From: Candidatus Bipolaricaulota bacterium
GTDB lineage: Bacteria > Bipolaricaulota > Bipolaricaulia > UBA7950 > UBA9294
Assembly (NCBI GenBank): GCA_030606565.1
Contig: JAUWGE010000009.1
Coordinates: forward strand, 1-54,920
Direction of reading: 5' to 3'
DNA length: 54,920 nucleotides
The notes under the pieces were generated by a model, which was not told the origin of the DNA, did not search any database, and worked only from the letters and a program-made list of their open reading frames with translations. The position numbers and the translations under genes were made by a program. Of this stretch, positions 38,460 through 46,456 are shown piece after piece. How positions within the stretch are numbered: the stretch's first letter is position 1; every line of letters starts with the position of its first letter.

Positions 38460-38488
38460 TTGTTCCTGGAAAGGGGACGAGGTATACT
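38460..38488 (+). promoter_or_regulatory. sigma70-type promoter for ddl
   Basis: TTGTTC at 38460-38465 and TATACT at 38483-38488, 17-base spacer, 21 bases before the TTG start. It is divergent from the 16S promoter with about 50 bases between the -35 boxes. Confidence 0.6.
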
Positions 38489-38509
38489 CGTGACAAGAGG
38501 AGGCAGAAG

Positions 38510-39436
38510 TTGCGAAAATGGGAGAGGATCGGTGTGCTCTCCGGAGGTAACTCCCCGGAGCGGGAGGTCTCTCTTGTCTCTGGGCAGCGTGTTCATGCTG
38601 CACTAGAAGGGCTCGGTTATCCGGTGTTAGCGGTAGAGATTGATAATCTTGATGATCTTGTCCCTGGCCTATGGGGGGTCGACTGCGTCTTCAATTGCCT
38701 TCACGGTGGAAGCGGTGAGGACGGGACGGTTCAACTCCTCCTCGATGTGCTTGGGGTTCCGTATGCTGGCTCGGACCCGCGGGCGAGCGCGATCTGCATG
38801 GATAAACCGCGCGCCAAGGCAGTTCTCGCTTCTAAAGGGCTAGCGGTTCCGAGGGAGCACCTTTTCCACGGTGGGAGCCTTGAGGACTTCTGCGAAGCGA
38901 CCCGCAATGAGTTGGGGTTTCCAATTGTCCTTAAGCCATGGGATCAGGGTTCAAGCCTTGGTGTACGGATCGTTGATGAGGAGCCGGCGCTTGTGTCGCT
39001 TGCCTCGCAGATCCTTTCTGAGTTTGGGTCGCTTTTTGCTGAGGAGTATATTCATGGGCGTGACCTAACCGCGGGGGTCCTTCTTATCGACGGGGAGGAG
39101 AGAGCCCTTCCGCTAGTGGAGATGCGCCCGAAGAGCTACTTCTACGACTACGAGGCCAAGTACACGAAGGGGATGACAGAGTTCCTCGTTCCAGCCCCGC
39201 TCGATGAGGAGACGACGCAGCGGGTGCAACAGGCTGCCCTCACTGCTCACCATGCCCTTGGCTGCTATGGATTCTCCCGCGTCGATTTGCGGCTAGGAGA
39301 AAATGGGTTTCCTTACCTTCTTGAGGTGAATACACTCCCTGGTATGACCCCGACAAGTGACCTCCCACAAGCGGCGGCTGCGCTTGGAATGGCTTTTCCA
39401 CAACTGGTAGAAGTGATGTTGCAAACGGCGTTTTAA
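38510..39436 (+). CDS. ddl: D-alanine--D-alanine ligase
   Basis: A 308-residue ATP-grasp ligase making the D-Ala-D-Ala of peptidoglycan. IGVLSGGNSPEREVSLVSG at the N-terminus, the small-loop CVFNCLHGGSGEDGTVQ, ATP-grasp segment FPIVLKPWDQGSSLGVRIV and the final FSRVDLRLGENGFPYLLEVN with NTLPGMT are all typical. Initiation is at TTG with GAGGAGG seven bases upstream; the nearby ATG is out of frame. It supports the presence of a murein wall, consistent with the class B PBP at 50 kb. Confidence 0.95.
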   Translation: MRKWERIGVLSGGNSPEREVSLVSGQRVHAALEGLGYPVLAVEIDNLDDLVPGLWGVDCVFNCLHGGSGEDGTVQLLLDVLGVPYAGSDPRASAICMDKPRAKAVLASKGLAVPREHLFHGGSLEDFCEATRNELGFPIVLKPWDQGSSLGVRIVDEEPALVSLASQILSEFGSLFAEEYIHGRDLTAGVLLIDGEERALPLVEMRPKSYFYDYEAKYTKGMTEFLVPAPLDEETTQRVQQAALTAHHALGCYGFSRVDLRLGENGFPYLLEVNTLPGMTPTSDLPQAAAALGMAFPQLVEVMLQTAF

Positions 39437-39448
39437 GGAGGTGAAAAA

Positions 39449-40093
39449 ATGAAGATCAAGTGGATCGGACATGCCTGTTTCCTGATCGATGGAGAAGAAG
39501 GGCGTGTGATCACCGACCCCTACGATGAAACAATCCCCTACCGACCGCCAGATTTCGCTGCCGATGTTGTCACAGTGAGTCACGAGCACTCTGACCATAA
39601 CGCGGTAGAAAGGGTTAAGGGAAATCCAACTGTGATCCGTGGTGAAGGGGCGCATAGCGCTGCGGGGATCACCTTTCAGGGAACCGCGAGCTACCACGAC
39701 GAGGTAGAAGGTAAAAAACGCGGGGCGAACACGATCTTCTCCTTTACGATGGAAGGCATCCAGCTAGCGCACCTTGGTGATCTCGGGCATCCGCTGACCG
39801 ATGAGCAAGTGGAGGCCCTCGCTTCGGTGGAGGTCTTGTTCATCCCTGTTGGTGGCTATTTCACGATTGGCCCGAAAGAGGCCGCAGCCCTGACAAAGAA
39901 ACTCTTAAACCTAAAGGTTGTTTTTCCGATGCACTACAAGACCGAGCGGCTTGGGGAGAACTTCCCGATCGCGCCGGTGGACAACTTCGCTCGTAAGGTA
40001 CAGAATGTCAAACGAGTTGGAAGCTCGGAGGTCACCCTTGCGCGTGAGAACCTCCCGGCTCACCAGGAGGTGTGGATTCTCGATTATGCCTAA
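39449..40093 (+). CDS. UPF0173 metallo-beta-lactamase-fold hydrolase
   Basis: A 214-residue predicted metal-dependent hydrolase. KIKWIGHACFLIDG at the start and SHEHSDH (His45, His47, Asp49, His50) are the metal ligands, with AHLGDLGHPL and FPMHYKT providing the later Asp and His. This is the UPF0173/UlaG-like group whose substrates are unknown. AAGGAGGTG lies before the ATG, 12 bases after ddl, and its stop overlaps the aminotransferase start by eight bases, so ddl-hydrolase-aminotransferase-tlyA form one operon. Confidence 0.9.
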   Translation: MKIKWIGHACFLIDGEEGRVITDPYDETIPYRPPDFAADVVTVSHEHSDHNAVERVKGNPTVIRGEGAHSAAGITFQGTASYHDEVEGKKRGANTIFSFTMEGIQLAHLGDLGHPLTDEQVEALASVEVLFIPVGGYFTIGPKEAAALTKKLLNLKVVFPMHYKTERLGENFPIAPVDNFARKVQNVKRVGSSEVTLARENLPAHQEVWILDYA

Positions 40094-41312
40094 CGTATCT
40101 AAGCGAACCGAACAAATGACCGGCTCACCGATCAGGCGCCTGGCTCCGTTCGCCGTCGCCGCGAAGAAGCGCGGGCGAACCGTCTACCACTTGAACATTG
40201 GGCAACCGGACATCCCCACCCCGAAAGCGTTCATGGATGGGGTGAGAAACGCCCAGATCGAGGTGCTCTCCTACAGTCCCTCGATGGGGCTCCCGGCGAC
40301 CCTCGACGCGCTCGTCAGCTACTATGCCGAGCACAACATCGAGCTCTCTAGCGATGAGATGTGCGTGACGATCGGGGGAAGCGAGGCGTTTACCTTCGCC
40401 CTGCAGACAACGATGAACCCGGGGGATGAGGTCCTGATCCCGGAACCGTTCTACCCCAACTATCTCGGGAACGCGATTGTCGCCGGCGTGAACGTCGTTC
40501 CTATCACTACGCGTGCCGAGAATGGGTTCCACCTCCCGCCCTCGGAGGAGATCGAGGCGAGGATCACCCCCCGCACCCGCGCGATCATGTTCTCCAACCC
40601 TGGTAACCCAACCGGGGTAGTGTACACACGAGAGGAGCTTGAGCGAGTGGTGCAATTGGCACTCAAGTACGAACTGTTTGTTATTTCTGATGAGGTCTAC
40701 CGCGAGTACGTCTACGAGGGGAAAGCAACGAGCGTCTTTGACTTCCCTGAACTGCGGGAGCACGCGATCCTTGTCGACAGCATTTCCAAACGCCTCTCCG
40801 CGTGTGGGGCACGGATCGGCGTGATTACCAGTCACAACAAGCCTTTCATGGCCACGATCAGCAAGCTCGCGCAGATCCGCCTCTCACCTCCCAGCCTCAG
40901 CCAGTACGGCCTCGCTGCGTTCCTGCGCGATCCCTCCCACACAGAAACAATCGAAACAATGATCCGCAAGTTCCGTTCCCGCCGCGACACGCTGTACGCC
41001 GCCATCCAGACGATCCCGGGAGCCATCTGCCAGAAGCCGGCCGGGGCGTTCTACATGTGCGTTAAGTTCCCGCAACTTGACGACTCGGAGGCGTTTGCCC
41101 GTTGGCTCCTTACCGACTTCGAGAGCGACAAAGAAACTGTGATGGTCGCTCCCGGATCCGGCTTCTACGCGACACCGGGCAAGGGGAACGACGAGGTGCG
41201 GATTGCTTACGTCCTAGAGGAGAAGAAGATTGTCCGGGCGGTCGAGATCTTAGGTCAGGGACTCGCGGCCTATGAGAAGGTTATAAAAGAGGTGGAAACC
41301 CCGGTTTCATGA
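40086..41312 (+). CDS. Class I/II pyridoxal-phosphate aminotransferase (aspartate aminotransferase-like)
   Basis: A 408-residue fold-type I transaminase. YHLNIGQPDIPTP (about 34-46), FSNPGNPTGVVY (169-180), SDEVYREYVY (201-210) and the PLP-lysine Lys235 in DSISKRLSACGAR are all present. The start MPNVSKRTEQ at 40086 is chosen because AGGAGGTG precedes it and it overlaps the hydrolase stop. A long open frame upstream lies inside that gene and is not real. Substrate among amino acids cannot be fixed by sequence. The stop overlaps tlyA as ATGA. Confidence 0.9.
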   Translation: MPNVSKRTEQMTGSPIRRLAPFAVAAKKRGRTVYHLNIGQPDIPTPKAFMDGVRNAQIEVLSYSPSMGLPATLDALVSYYAEHNIELSSDEMCVTIGGSEAFTFALQTTMNPGDEVLIPEPFYPNYLGNAIVAGVNVVPITTRAENGFHLPPSEEIEARITPRTRAIMFSNPGNPTGVVYTREELERVVQLALKYELFVISDEVYREYVYEGKATSVFDFPELREHAILVDSISKRLSACGARIGVITSHNKPFMATISKLAQIRLSPPSLSQYGLAAFLRDPSHTETIETMIRKFRSRRDTLYAAIQTIPGAICQKPAGAFYMCVKFPQLDDSEAFARWLLTDFESDKETVMVAPGSGFYATPGKGNDEVRIAYVLEEKKIVRAVEILGQGLAAYEKVIKEVETPVS

Positions 41313-42145
41313 AGGAACGCCTGGATAAGGTGATCAAAGAGCGGCGACTGATCCGTAGCCGCTCGAGGGCACAGCGGCTGATCATGGCTGGGCGAATCCG
41401 GGTGAATGGGCAAACCGTGTATCGCCCCGGTCACATGGTCGGTTCTGAGGCGCTGATTGAGTTAGTCTCCGGTGAGCCCTACGTCAGTCGCGGTGGAGAA
41501 AAGCTCGATGGGGCGCTCACAGATTTTCGTCTTGATCCGCAAGGAGCGATCTGCCTCGATGTTGGAGCTTCCACGGGGGGATTCACTGACTGCCTACTTC
41601 AACACGGAGCGCAGCGTGTGCACTGCGTCGATGTGGGAAAGGGTCAACTCGATTGGCGACTGCGAAACCACTCGCGCGTCATCGTGCATGAGGGGATTAA
41701 TGCTCGCTACCTTACCCGCGATGACATTGGCGAACAGGTCGAGCTTATTACGATCGACGTGTCGTTTATCTCACTTCGACTTGTTCTTCCACCACTTTCT
41801 GGCATTGTAACCCCGCAAGGAGAACTGATCGTGCTTGTCAAACCGCAGTTTGAAGCCGGGAAGGAAAAAGTTGGAAAAGGTGGTGTGGTCAGGGACTACG
41901 AAACTCATCTTGAAGTGTTGCGAGACCTGCAAGCTTTCATCGAGGAGAAGACCGCCTGGACAGTAGTGGCAGCAAGCCATTCACCCCTTTGCGGGCCAGC
42001 GGGAAACATTGAGTTCTTCTTCTACCTGTGCCCTCCCACGAGGAGTGGCCGGGCCCGTCAGGTAAAACTAGACTTGGCCGAGGTGGTCGAGCGAGCGCAT
42101 ACTAGGCTGATCAAAAATGAACGCGCGAGGCAAAGCCACACTTAG
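41309..42145 (+). CDS. tlyA: TlyA family rRNA 2'-O-methyltransferase
   Basis: A 278-residue protein with an N-terminal S4 domain (about 1-60, ERLDKVIKERRLIRSRSRAQ) and a FtsJ-type SAM methyltransferase (about 78-250). ICLDVGASTGGFTDCLLQHGA is the SAM loop, with LITIDVSFISLR, LIVLVKPQFEAGKEKVGKGG and NIEFFFYL later. TlyA methylates cytidines of 16S and 23S rRNA in Mycobacterium. The older haemolysin label is not supported by this architecture. The end is close to a weak hairpin with TTTTT (42120-42160). Confidence 0.93.
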   Translation: MKERLDKVIKERRLIRSRSRAQRLIMAGRIRVNGQTVYRPGHMVGSEALIELVSGEPYVSRGGEKLDGALTDFRLDPQGAICLDVGASTGGFTDCLLQHGAQRVHCVDVGKGQLDWRLRNHSRVIVHEGINARYLTRDDIGEQVELITIDVSFISLRLVLPPLSGIVTPQGELIVLVKPQFEAGKEKVGKGGVVRDYETHLEVLRDLQAFIEEKTAWTVVAASHSPLCGPAGNIEFFFYLCPPTRSGRARQVKLDLAEVVERAHTRLIKNERARQSHT

Positions 42146-42194
42146 CGCGCTTTTTGTGGATAGTTACAGCGGGAGTTACCTTGGCACATGTCGG

Positions 42195-42581
42195 CTACTC
42201 TTCCGCATCTGGCTTTCTCCGCAAGCGCTTCTTTAAAGCTCGGCGCTTCTTGTAGTCGAGGATTCTCCTGCGAACGCTACGGGGTACCGATGTTGAGATA
42301 CGAGGGGGCGTGGGCCGCGAAAGGTTCTCCAGTTTCCGCCTTAGTTGCGTTAATGCGATCTGTTTATTGCGGAGCTGGCTGCGCTCATCTTGGCAGCTAA
42401 CAACGATCCCTGTGGGACGGTGGCGAAGCCGAACTGCTGTCTCACGTTTGTTGACGTTCTGCCCGCCTGGGCCACTGGAGCGAAATGTCTCCACATCACA
42501 CTCTGAGAGAAGATCCTTATCAGAGGGTGGGATGTGGTGAATCTTCGTAGCTTCCTCTTCTCCTGATGGTGTTGCCTGCAA
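42195..42581 (-). CDS. Release-factor-like GGQ protein (ribosome rescue, ArfB/YaeJ-type)
   Basis: A 128-residue protein with the peptidyl-tRNA hydrolysis motif GGQ (Gly39-Gln41) in [20 protein letters not shown], followed by [14 protein letters not shown] and a long basic C-terminal tail ([20 protein letters not shown]). It lacks the codon-recognition domains of RF1/RF2, so it likely frees stalled ribosomes in the manner of ArfB, with the basic tail entering the empty mRNA channel. TTG start at 42581 with AAAGGAG five bases upstream. Convergent with tlyA. Confidence 0.9.
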   Translation of the reverse strand: MQATPSGEEEATKIHHIPPSDKDLLSECDVETFRSSGPGGQNVNKRETAVRLRHRPTGIVVSCQDERSQLRNKQIALTQLRRKLENLSRPTPPRISTSVPRSVRRRILDYKKRRALKKRLRRKPDAEE

Positions 42582-42710
42582 CGCTACTCCTTTGAGGTTT
42601 TTGAGAAGCCTAGTGGATTTAGACTAAACATTCAAAGGGTCGACTAAGTCATAGAGCGCGCAAACAATGAATGCACGAATCAGTATTAGCTATGTTCTTG
42701 CGAGTTCTTC

Positions 42711-43910
42711 CTATTTGCTTTCTTTATGGGCTTTTTCAAGGGCACGAGCAACGTCGATCAGGGTCTCCTTTTCCAGTTCCTCTCCCAGGAGGAACCAATA
42801 GACCCCATCAGTCTCCCAGCTGACTTCCATAATCTGACGTCCGAGTGCCTCAGGAAGTTGATCCTTGAGTAGAGCTCCACGGTCGAGAAACTGTGCCGTA
42901 ATTTCATTAAGCGTTACCTGTTCCCCGTGTTCGGAAAGGTATGCGCGGCGGCGGCTCATGTTTCGCGACAGGTAGTTTCCTACGCGGAGAGAAAACATGC
43001 CGTGGACACGCTCGGTGCTAGCGTCTTTCTCCTCGTCAGTTTCTTGAGACGACACAAAGGCTAACGACGCATAGGCGCGATCTACCTCCTCGTCGATGGT
43101 TACTGTCGCTCGATCGCCATAGAGTTCATATCCCTCTTGCTGTTCCAGTACCTCCAGGTGTAAATCAAACGGGAGCTTCTCCCTGAGCCCATCCCGAGGC
43201 ACCGTCTCTTCTCGGAACACGCGCGTTCCCTTAGGTGGCGTAAAGGAGAACCGTTGTCCATCGACAATGTCCAGGCGCACGTCTTTGTATTCCACTGTGA
43301 TAGGGGTAGAGGGTCCAACCAGGTAGAATAGAGTAGACGCCCTGCTTGGGTAATAGGTGATCTTCAAGGGAAAGGACGTCTCTGCATCAAGCGCCAACGT
43401 CGCCTTTTTAAGAGAAAAAACCTCTTCCTTGAGAAGAAACGATCGGTGTTGTACCTTGGGTTTTAGGCCCAACCGGTGGATGGCCCGATCGGCAATTTCA
43501 TCCTGTCCCTCGTCCCGCAGCAAGTAGTCATAAGTGAGATCGCGCAAAAAGCCGATTTCAGCCAGGGTGTTCGTTCCCCGCAGTGGCGAGTAGAGCGCTC
43601 TTCCCGGTTTGTAGATAGCGACGTCTTTGCCGGCGTCATAGAGCCATGTGCCACGCCCATCGTAGATGAGTTGCATCCCGATCAGCTCATCGGCTACGAA
43701 CTCCACCTCGCCTACGAGTTTCTCCTCGAACTCAGCCAAAGGATCTTGATAGGAGCGGTACTCGACGGTGACCTTGTTCGGTTTCTTGTAGCGTATGCGC
43801 GCCTCAGCGCTGATGGCTCCTGCACTGATCTTTTGTGTTGCTTCAAAGCTCTCAAGTGCCTGATAGGCCGACATTGCTGCCCGAGCAACCTCTATCGTCA
43901 ATTGAGCCAT
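42711..43910 (-). CDS. LolA-like/DUF4367-like domain protein
   Basis: A 399-residue protein. The N-terminal half has the lipoprotein-carrier-like beta pattern: AYQALESFEATQKIS, RIRYKKPNKVTVEYRS, LIYDGRGTWLYD and FPLKITYY. The C-terminal part ends WFLLGEELEKETLIDVARAL, the DUF4367-type closing motif found in proteins related to anti-sigma or outer-membrane lipoprotein sorting factors. No signal peptide or membrane helix is visible at the N-terminus, which is odd for the family. GAGGTGAGAGGG precedes the ATG. It stands alone; function is inferred loosely. Confidence 0.65.
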   Translation of the reverse strand: MAQLTIEVARAAMSAYQALESFEATQKISAGAISAEARIRYKKPNKVTVEYRSYQDPLAEFEEKLVGEVEFVADELIGMQLIYDGRGTWLYDAGKDVAIYKPGRALYSPLRGTNTLAEIGFLRDLTYDYLLRDEGQDEIADRAIHRLGLKPKVQHRSFLLKEEVFSLKKATLALDAETSFPLKITYYPSRASTLFYLVGPSTPITVEYKDVRLDIVDGQRFSFTPPKGTRVFREETVPRDGLREKLPFDLHLEVLEQQEGYELYGDRATVTIDEEVDRAYASLAFVSSQETDEEKDASTERVHGMFSLRVGNYLSRNMSRRRAYLSEHGEQVTLNEITAQFLDRGALLKDQLPEALGRQIMEVSWETDGVYWFLLGEELEKETLIDVARALEKAHKESK

Positions 43911-44372
43911 TCCCTCTCACCTCGTCGTTAAGTAATCACTGTTAACTGTACCCTGGGGAGTATACGCCAGCTAGAAACGAGGTTCATCCGGATAACTCAA
44001 GGTTCCCCCTTAAGGTCGGATAAGATTATTTCAAAGACTCATGAAATATGCATCATACCTTGCCGAGGCGTTTTTAAGAAGAGAGAAGATTAAGAATGGA
44101 AAACAAGAGACGACCCCATGCTGCGGTCATGACGCGTCTTCTAGATACACTAGATTCCATGTCGAGGGAGGGCATTATTGTACGATAGCGCGACGTTATT
44201 CTTGCCGAAACGATTCTGGTAGGGTATTTCTAAGGCCACGGAGGGCGATGCGAGTGAAGCTCCCCGCCCTTTGGGCGGGGAGCTTCACTGTTTCGCTTTC
44301 AGCGGGGTGTTTGTGGTAGAAGAGAAGGAACAACCAGTTAAGGAGATGGGGGGAATAAGGGGAGGGGTAAAA
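43911..44372. other. Divergent gap with a perfect 17-base palindrome
   Basis: No convincing gene. A 30-codon frame at 44096-44188 (MENKRRPHAAVMTRLLDTL) ends in TAG and stays open for 15 more codons after it; it may be gene debris. The main feature is the palindrome at 44253-44289. Confidence 0.4.
44253..44289. repeat. Perfect inverted repeat, 17-base arms
   Basis: AGTGAAGCTCCCCGCCC (44253-44269), loop TTT, GGGCGGGGAGCTTCACT (44273-44289). The flanking GCG and TCGC allow further pairing. It lies between two genes transcribed away from it, so it is not a normal terminator. Very similar GC-rich hairpins mark the right ends of IS200/IS605-type elements, making a mobile-element scar possible. Confidence 0.7.
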
Positions 44373-45473
44373 ATGCTGTCCAGAGGTGTTTTGCGTGCAC
44401 TCGTTATGCGAGCAATGGTTGTAGGAAGCATCATTCTTCTTGTTGGCTTTGGGCAAACTGGTCTTGCCGCATCACCGGAACGTATCCGCTTTGTGCCTGC
44501 GGGATGCAATCCCGTTCTGGTACCCGGTCAACCAGGAGCATGGGATGGTGGAGTAGTTTTCCTGCCTAAGGTTGTGCAGAGGGAGGGAGTAGTCTACATG
44601 TTCTACACAGGTACTTCCGGGGCAGTTCCAGAAATGGGTGCTCCAGCAATTGGGGTTGCTGCCTCCTCTGACGGGCTCGTTTTTTCCAAGTTTACCAGGA
44701 ATCCTCTCTTGGAGGCGACTGACACCGGCTTTGCGGCCTATTCAGTGAGCGAAGCAGTGCCGTTTGTCGATGGAGACACCTTTATTCTCCTCTACAACGC
44801 GCGTTCGAGCGAAGGCCACGGCCCTGGGAGGTTCATCGGACGGGCCACCGCTCCCGATCCCACAGGCCCGTGGATCCACGATCGTGAACCCGTGCTTACG
44901 GTCGGCCCGGAAGGGGCGTGGGACTGCGGTTTTGTCTCTCCCAACTGTGTAGTAGTTACGGATGAGGGGTATGCGCTCTACTACTCGGGTGGGAAGAGCT
45001 TTACATCAGGAGAGCCACGGTGGCTGGGCATGGCGACCTCGCCAGATGGAATCAACTGGACGAAATATGACGAGCCGCAAACCATGGGACCTGGCTTTGT
45101 GGAGAGTGACCCTGTCCTACAGCTTGGTCCGGCCGGAAGTTGGGATTCTCTTGCTGCCTGGGAGGCAAGCGTACGACAAACGAAGGACGGCTATGAGATG
45201 TTCTATGAAGGAATTGGACCTGTTGACACTCCCATCGGTCATGCGGTCCAGATCGGCTATGCCACAAGCGTTGATGGTATCCACTGGTTGAAGTATGAGA
45301 ACAACCCGGTTCTCGGCTTGGGCGTTGAACCTTTAGCGGAGAGTTTCGGCGTCGAAGTTCCCTCGGTTGTTGCGAACAAGTGCTATCACTACCTGTATTA
45401 CGGATATGGTCTGCACATTGGTGTAATCGGGGTAGCGTTAGGAACGGTCAGTGAGGAAGTTACAGGCGAGTGA
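44373..45473 (+). CDS. Exported five-bladed beta-propeller protein, glycoside-hydrolase family 43/130-like
   Basis: A 366-residue protein starting MLSRGVLRALVMRAM with GGAGGGG six bases before the ATG at 44373. A signal peptide (hydrophobic VVGSIILLVGFGQTGLAA, cut near residue 33) precedes propeller blades recognisable by repeats such as IGVAASSDGLVFSKF, LGMATSPDGINWTKY and IGYATSVDGIHWLKY plus AWDGGVVFLP and AWDCGFVSPN. This is the sugar-active propeller layout. I could not confirm the catalytic acid residues, so hydrolase or phosphorylase activity is not certain. It may bind or degrade oligosaccharides outside the cell. Confidence 0.75.
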   Translation: MLSRGVLRALVMRAMVVGSIILLVGFGQTGLAASPERIRFVPAGCNPVLVPGQPGAWDGGVVFLPKVVQREGVVYMFYTGTSGAVPEMGAPAIGVAASSDGLVFSKFTRNPLLEATDTGFAAYSVSEAVPFVDGDTFILLYNARSSEGHGPGRFIGRATAPDPTGPWIHDREPVLTVGPEGAWDCGFVSPNCVVVTDEGYALYYSGGKSFTSGEPRWLGMATSPDGINWTKYDEPQTMGPGFVESDPVLQLGPAGSWDSLAAWEASVRQTKDGYEMFYEGIGPVDTPIGHAVQIGYATSVDGIHWLKYENNPVLGLGVEPLAESFGVEVPSVVANKCYHYLYYGYGLHIGVIGVALGTVSEEVTGE

Positions 45474-45527
45474 GCGAGCCTGCTGGTCTTCTACGTTGCG
45501 ACAGTAATCTCAACGGCTACTGCCACT

Positions 45528-46076
45528 TCACACGAATAACCGGCGCGAGCGGTAGAAGTACTCTCCACCAGAGATGACCGCAAGGGCGATCGCAAGATAG
45601 AGGAAAACGCCCTTTGCTATCTCTCCTTTTGCCCCCCAGTCAAGGGTGCGGGTGGCGAGGATGACAAGGACAAGGCCGATGTGGGAGATGGTCTTCAGCT
45701 TTCCCATAGGGCTTGCAGGGATCACTTTGCCCTCGGCGATAGCGAGGATGCGAAGGCCTGTGACCAAAAACTCGCGCGCGATGATCACCATCACCGCTGC
45801 GGCGGTGAGTTCGCCCAACTGCACAAACGCAATCAGTGCTCCCGCGACGAGAAGCTTATCTGCGATGGGGTCGGCAAACTTGCCAAAGAGGGTGGTCTGT
45901 TTAAGGCTACGCGCCAGGTAACCATCGACGACGTCGGAGATGGCCGCAAGCACAAACAGGACGATGGCAAGGATCGTCCCGATCGACGTCTCCGATAGAA
46001 TCAGGAGCATAAACAACGGCACGCTCGCAATGCGGGCAAACGTGATCTGATTGGGAATTGTCGAAAACATCTTCAT
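45528..46076 (-). CDS. pgsA: CDP-diacylglycerol--glycerol-3-phosphate 3-phosphatidyltransferase
   Basis: A 182-residue membrane enzyme for the committed step of phosphatidylglycerol synthesis. MFSTIPNQITFARIASVPL at the start and the catalytic signature DVVDGYLARSLKQTTLFGKF with ADPIADKL (about residues 43-70) are typical, as is IIAREFLVTGLR. The start MKMFSTIPN at 46076 has GGAGG six bases upstream; the frame is open 20 codons further but without a ribosome site. Its leader contains a series of hairpins, one covering this Shine-Dalgarno. Confidence 0.93.
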   Translation of the reverse strand: MKMFSTIPNQITFARIASVPLFMLLILSETSIGTILAIVLFVLAAISDVVDGYLARSLKQTTLFGKFADPIADKLLVAGALIAFVQLGELTAAAVMVIIAREFLVTGLRILAIAEGKVIPASPMGKLKTISHIGLVLVILATRTLDWGAKGEIAKGVFLYLAIALAVISGGEYFYRSRRLFV

Positions 46077-46418
46077 AAAGAGCCTCCGCTGGATACCCTT
46101 AAGCTTACTGGGGGGAGGAAAGCGGAGATTCGCCACAGGCGAACCTGCTTGTTGTTTGTACGAGCTACATGAACTCTGTCAGGGACAAACCTCTCAACGT
46201 CGGAGAGGTGCTCCGACGCTACGAAAAAATGGATGTAGCGTCGCACCTTGCCTGCCTGTCGTGTCCACGAGGCAGACAGGTGTGCGACGTTATTTCCGAT
46301 GCGACAACGCGGTACATCAAGTTGCAGCATGAGGACCAACTCCGCTTAGACCTCTAGGTTTTTACCTTATTAATGCCCCTTTAGCTTGCTGCGGGGTTCT
46401 TTACTTCTTTCTTTTTGG
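46077..46418 (-). promoter_or_regulatory. Structured leader of pgsA
   Basis: The region between tpiA and pgsA contains several stems: 46282-46288 with 46240-46246 (GTCGCAC arms); 46216-46222 with the GTAGCGT just beyond 46234; 46198-46205 with 46211-46218 (CGTCGGAG arms); 46129-46134 with 46138-46143 (TTCGCC arms); and 46121-46127 with 46084-46090 (AGCGGAG arms). The last covers the pgsA Shine-Dalgarno. Neighbouring stems share bases, so some are mutually exclusive. An 88-codon frame (46073-46339, minus) also runs through it and ends ATGA over the pgsA start, so a small coding gene is an alternative. Confidence 0.4.
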
Positions 46419-46447
46419 ACCCTACTGGCTTGCGCACTCCTTGTCAA
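46419..46447 (-). promoter_or_regulatory. Possible promoter for pgsA
   Basis: On the minus strand a perfect TTGACA (46447-46442), 17 bases, then TAGGGT (46424-46419), a weak -10. It lies just inside the gap after tpiA and would give a leader of about 335 bases. Confidence 0.4.
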
Positions 46448-46456
46448 GAAGAAAGC

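Noticed and set aside
39918-40085. 56-codon upstream extension of the aminotransferase
   Set aside because: It lies wholly inside the UPF0173 hydrolase in another frame and has Arg/Ser-rich shadow composition; the ATG at 40086 has an AGGAGGTG.
44096-44233. A recoded gene with in-frame TAG (30 plus 15 codons)
   Set aside because: Too short, no ribosome site of note and no recognisable protein; TAG is a normal stop in this genome.
44041-44319. 92-codon frame overlapping the palindrome
   Set aside because: Unusual composition (many Arg, Cys, Tyr), and it reads through the perfect inverted repeat; no family features.
46169-46357. 62-codon plus-strand frame between pgsA and tpiA
   Set aside because: It overlaps the hairpin-rich leader, has no convincing ribosome site and no recognisable family.
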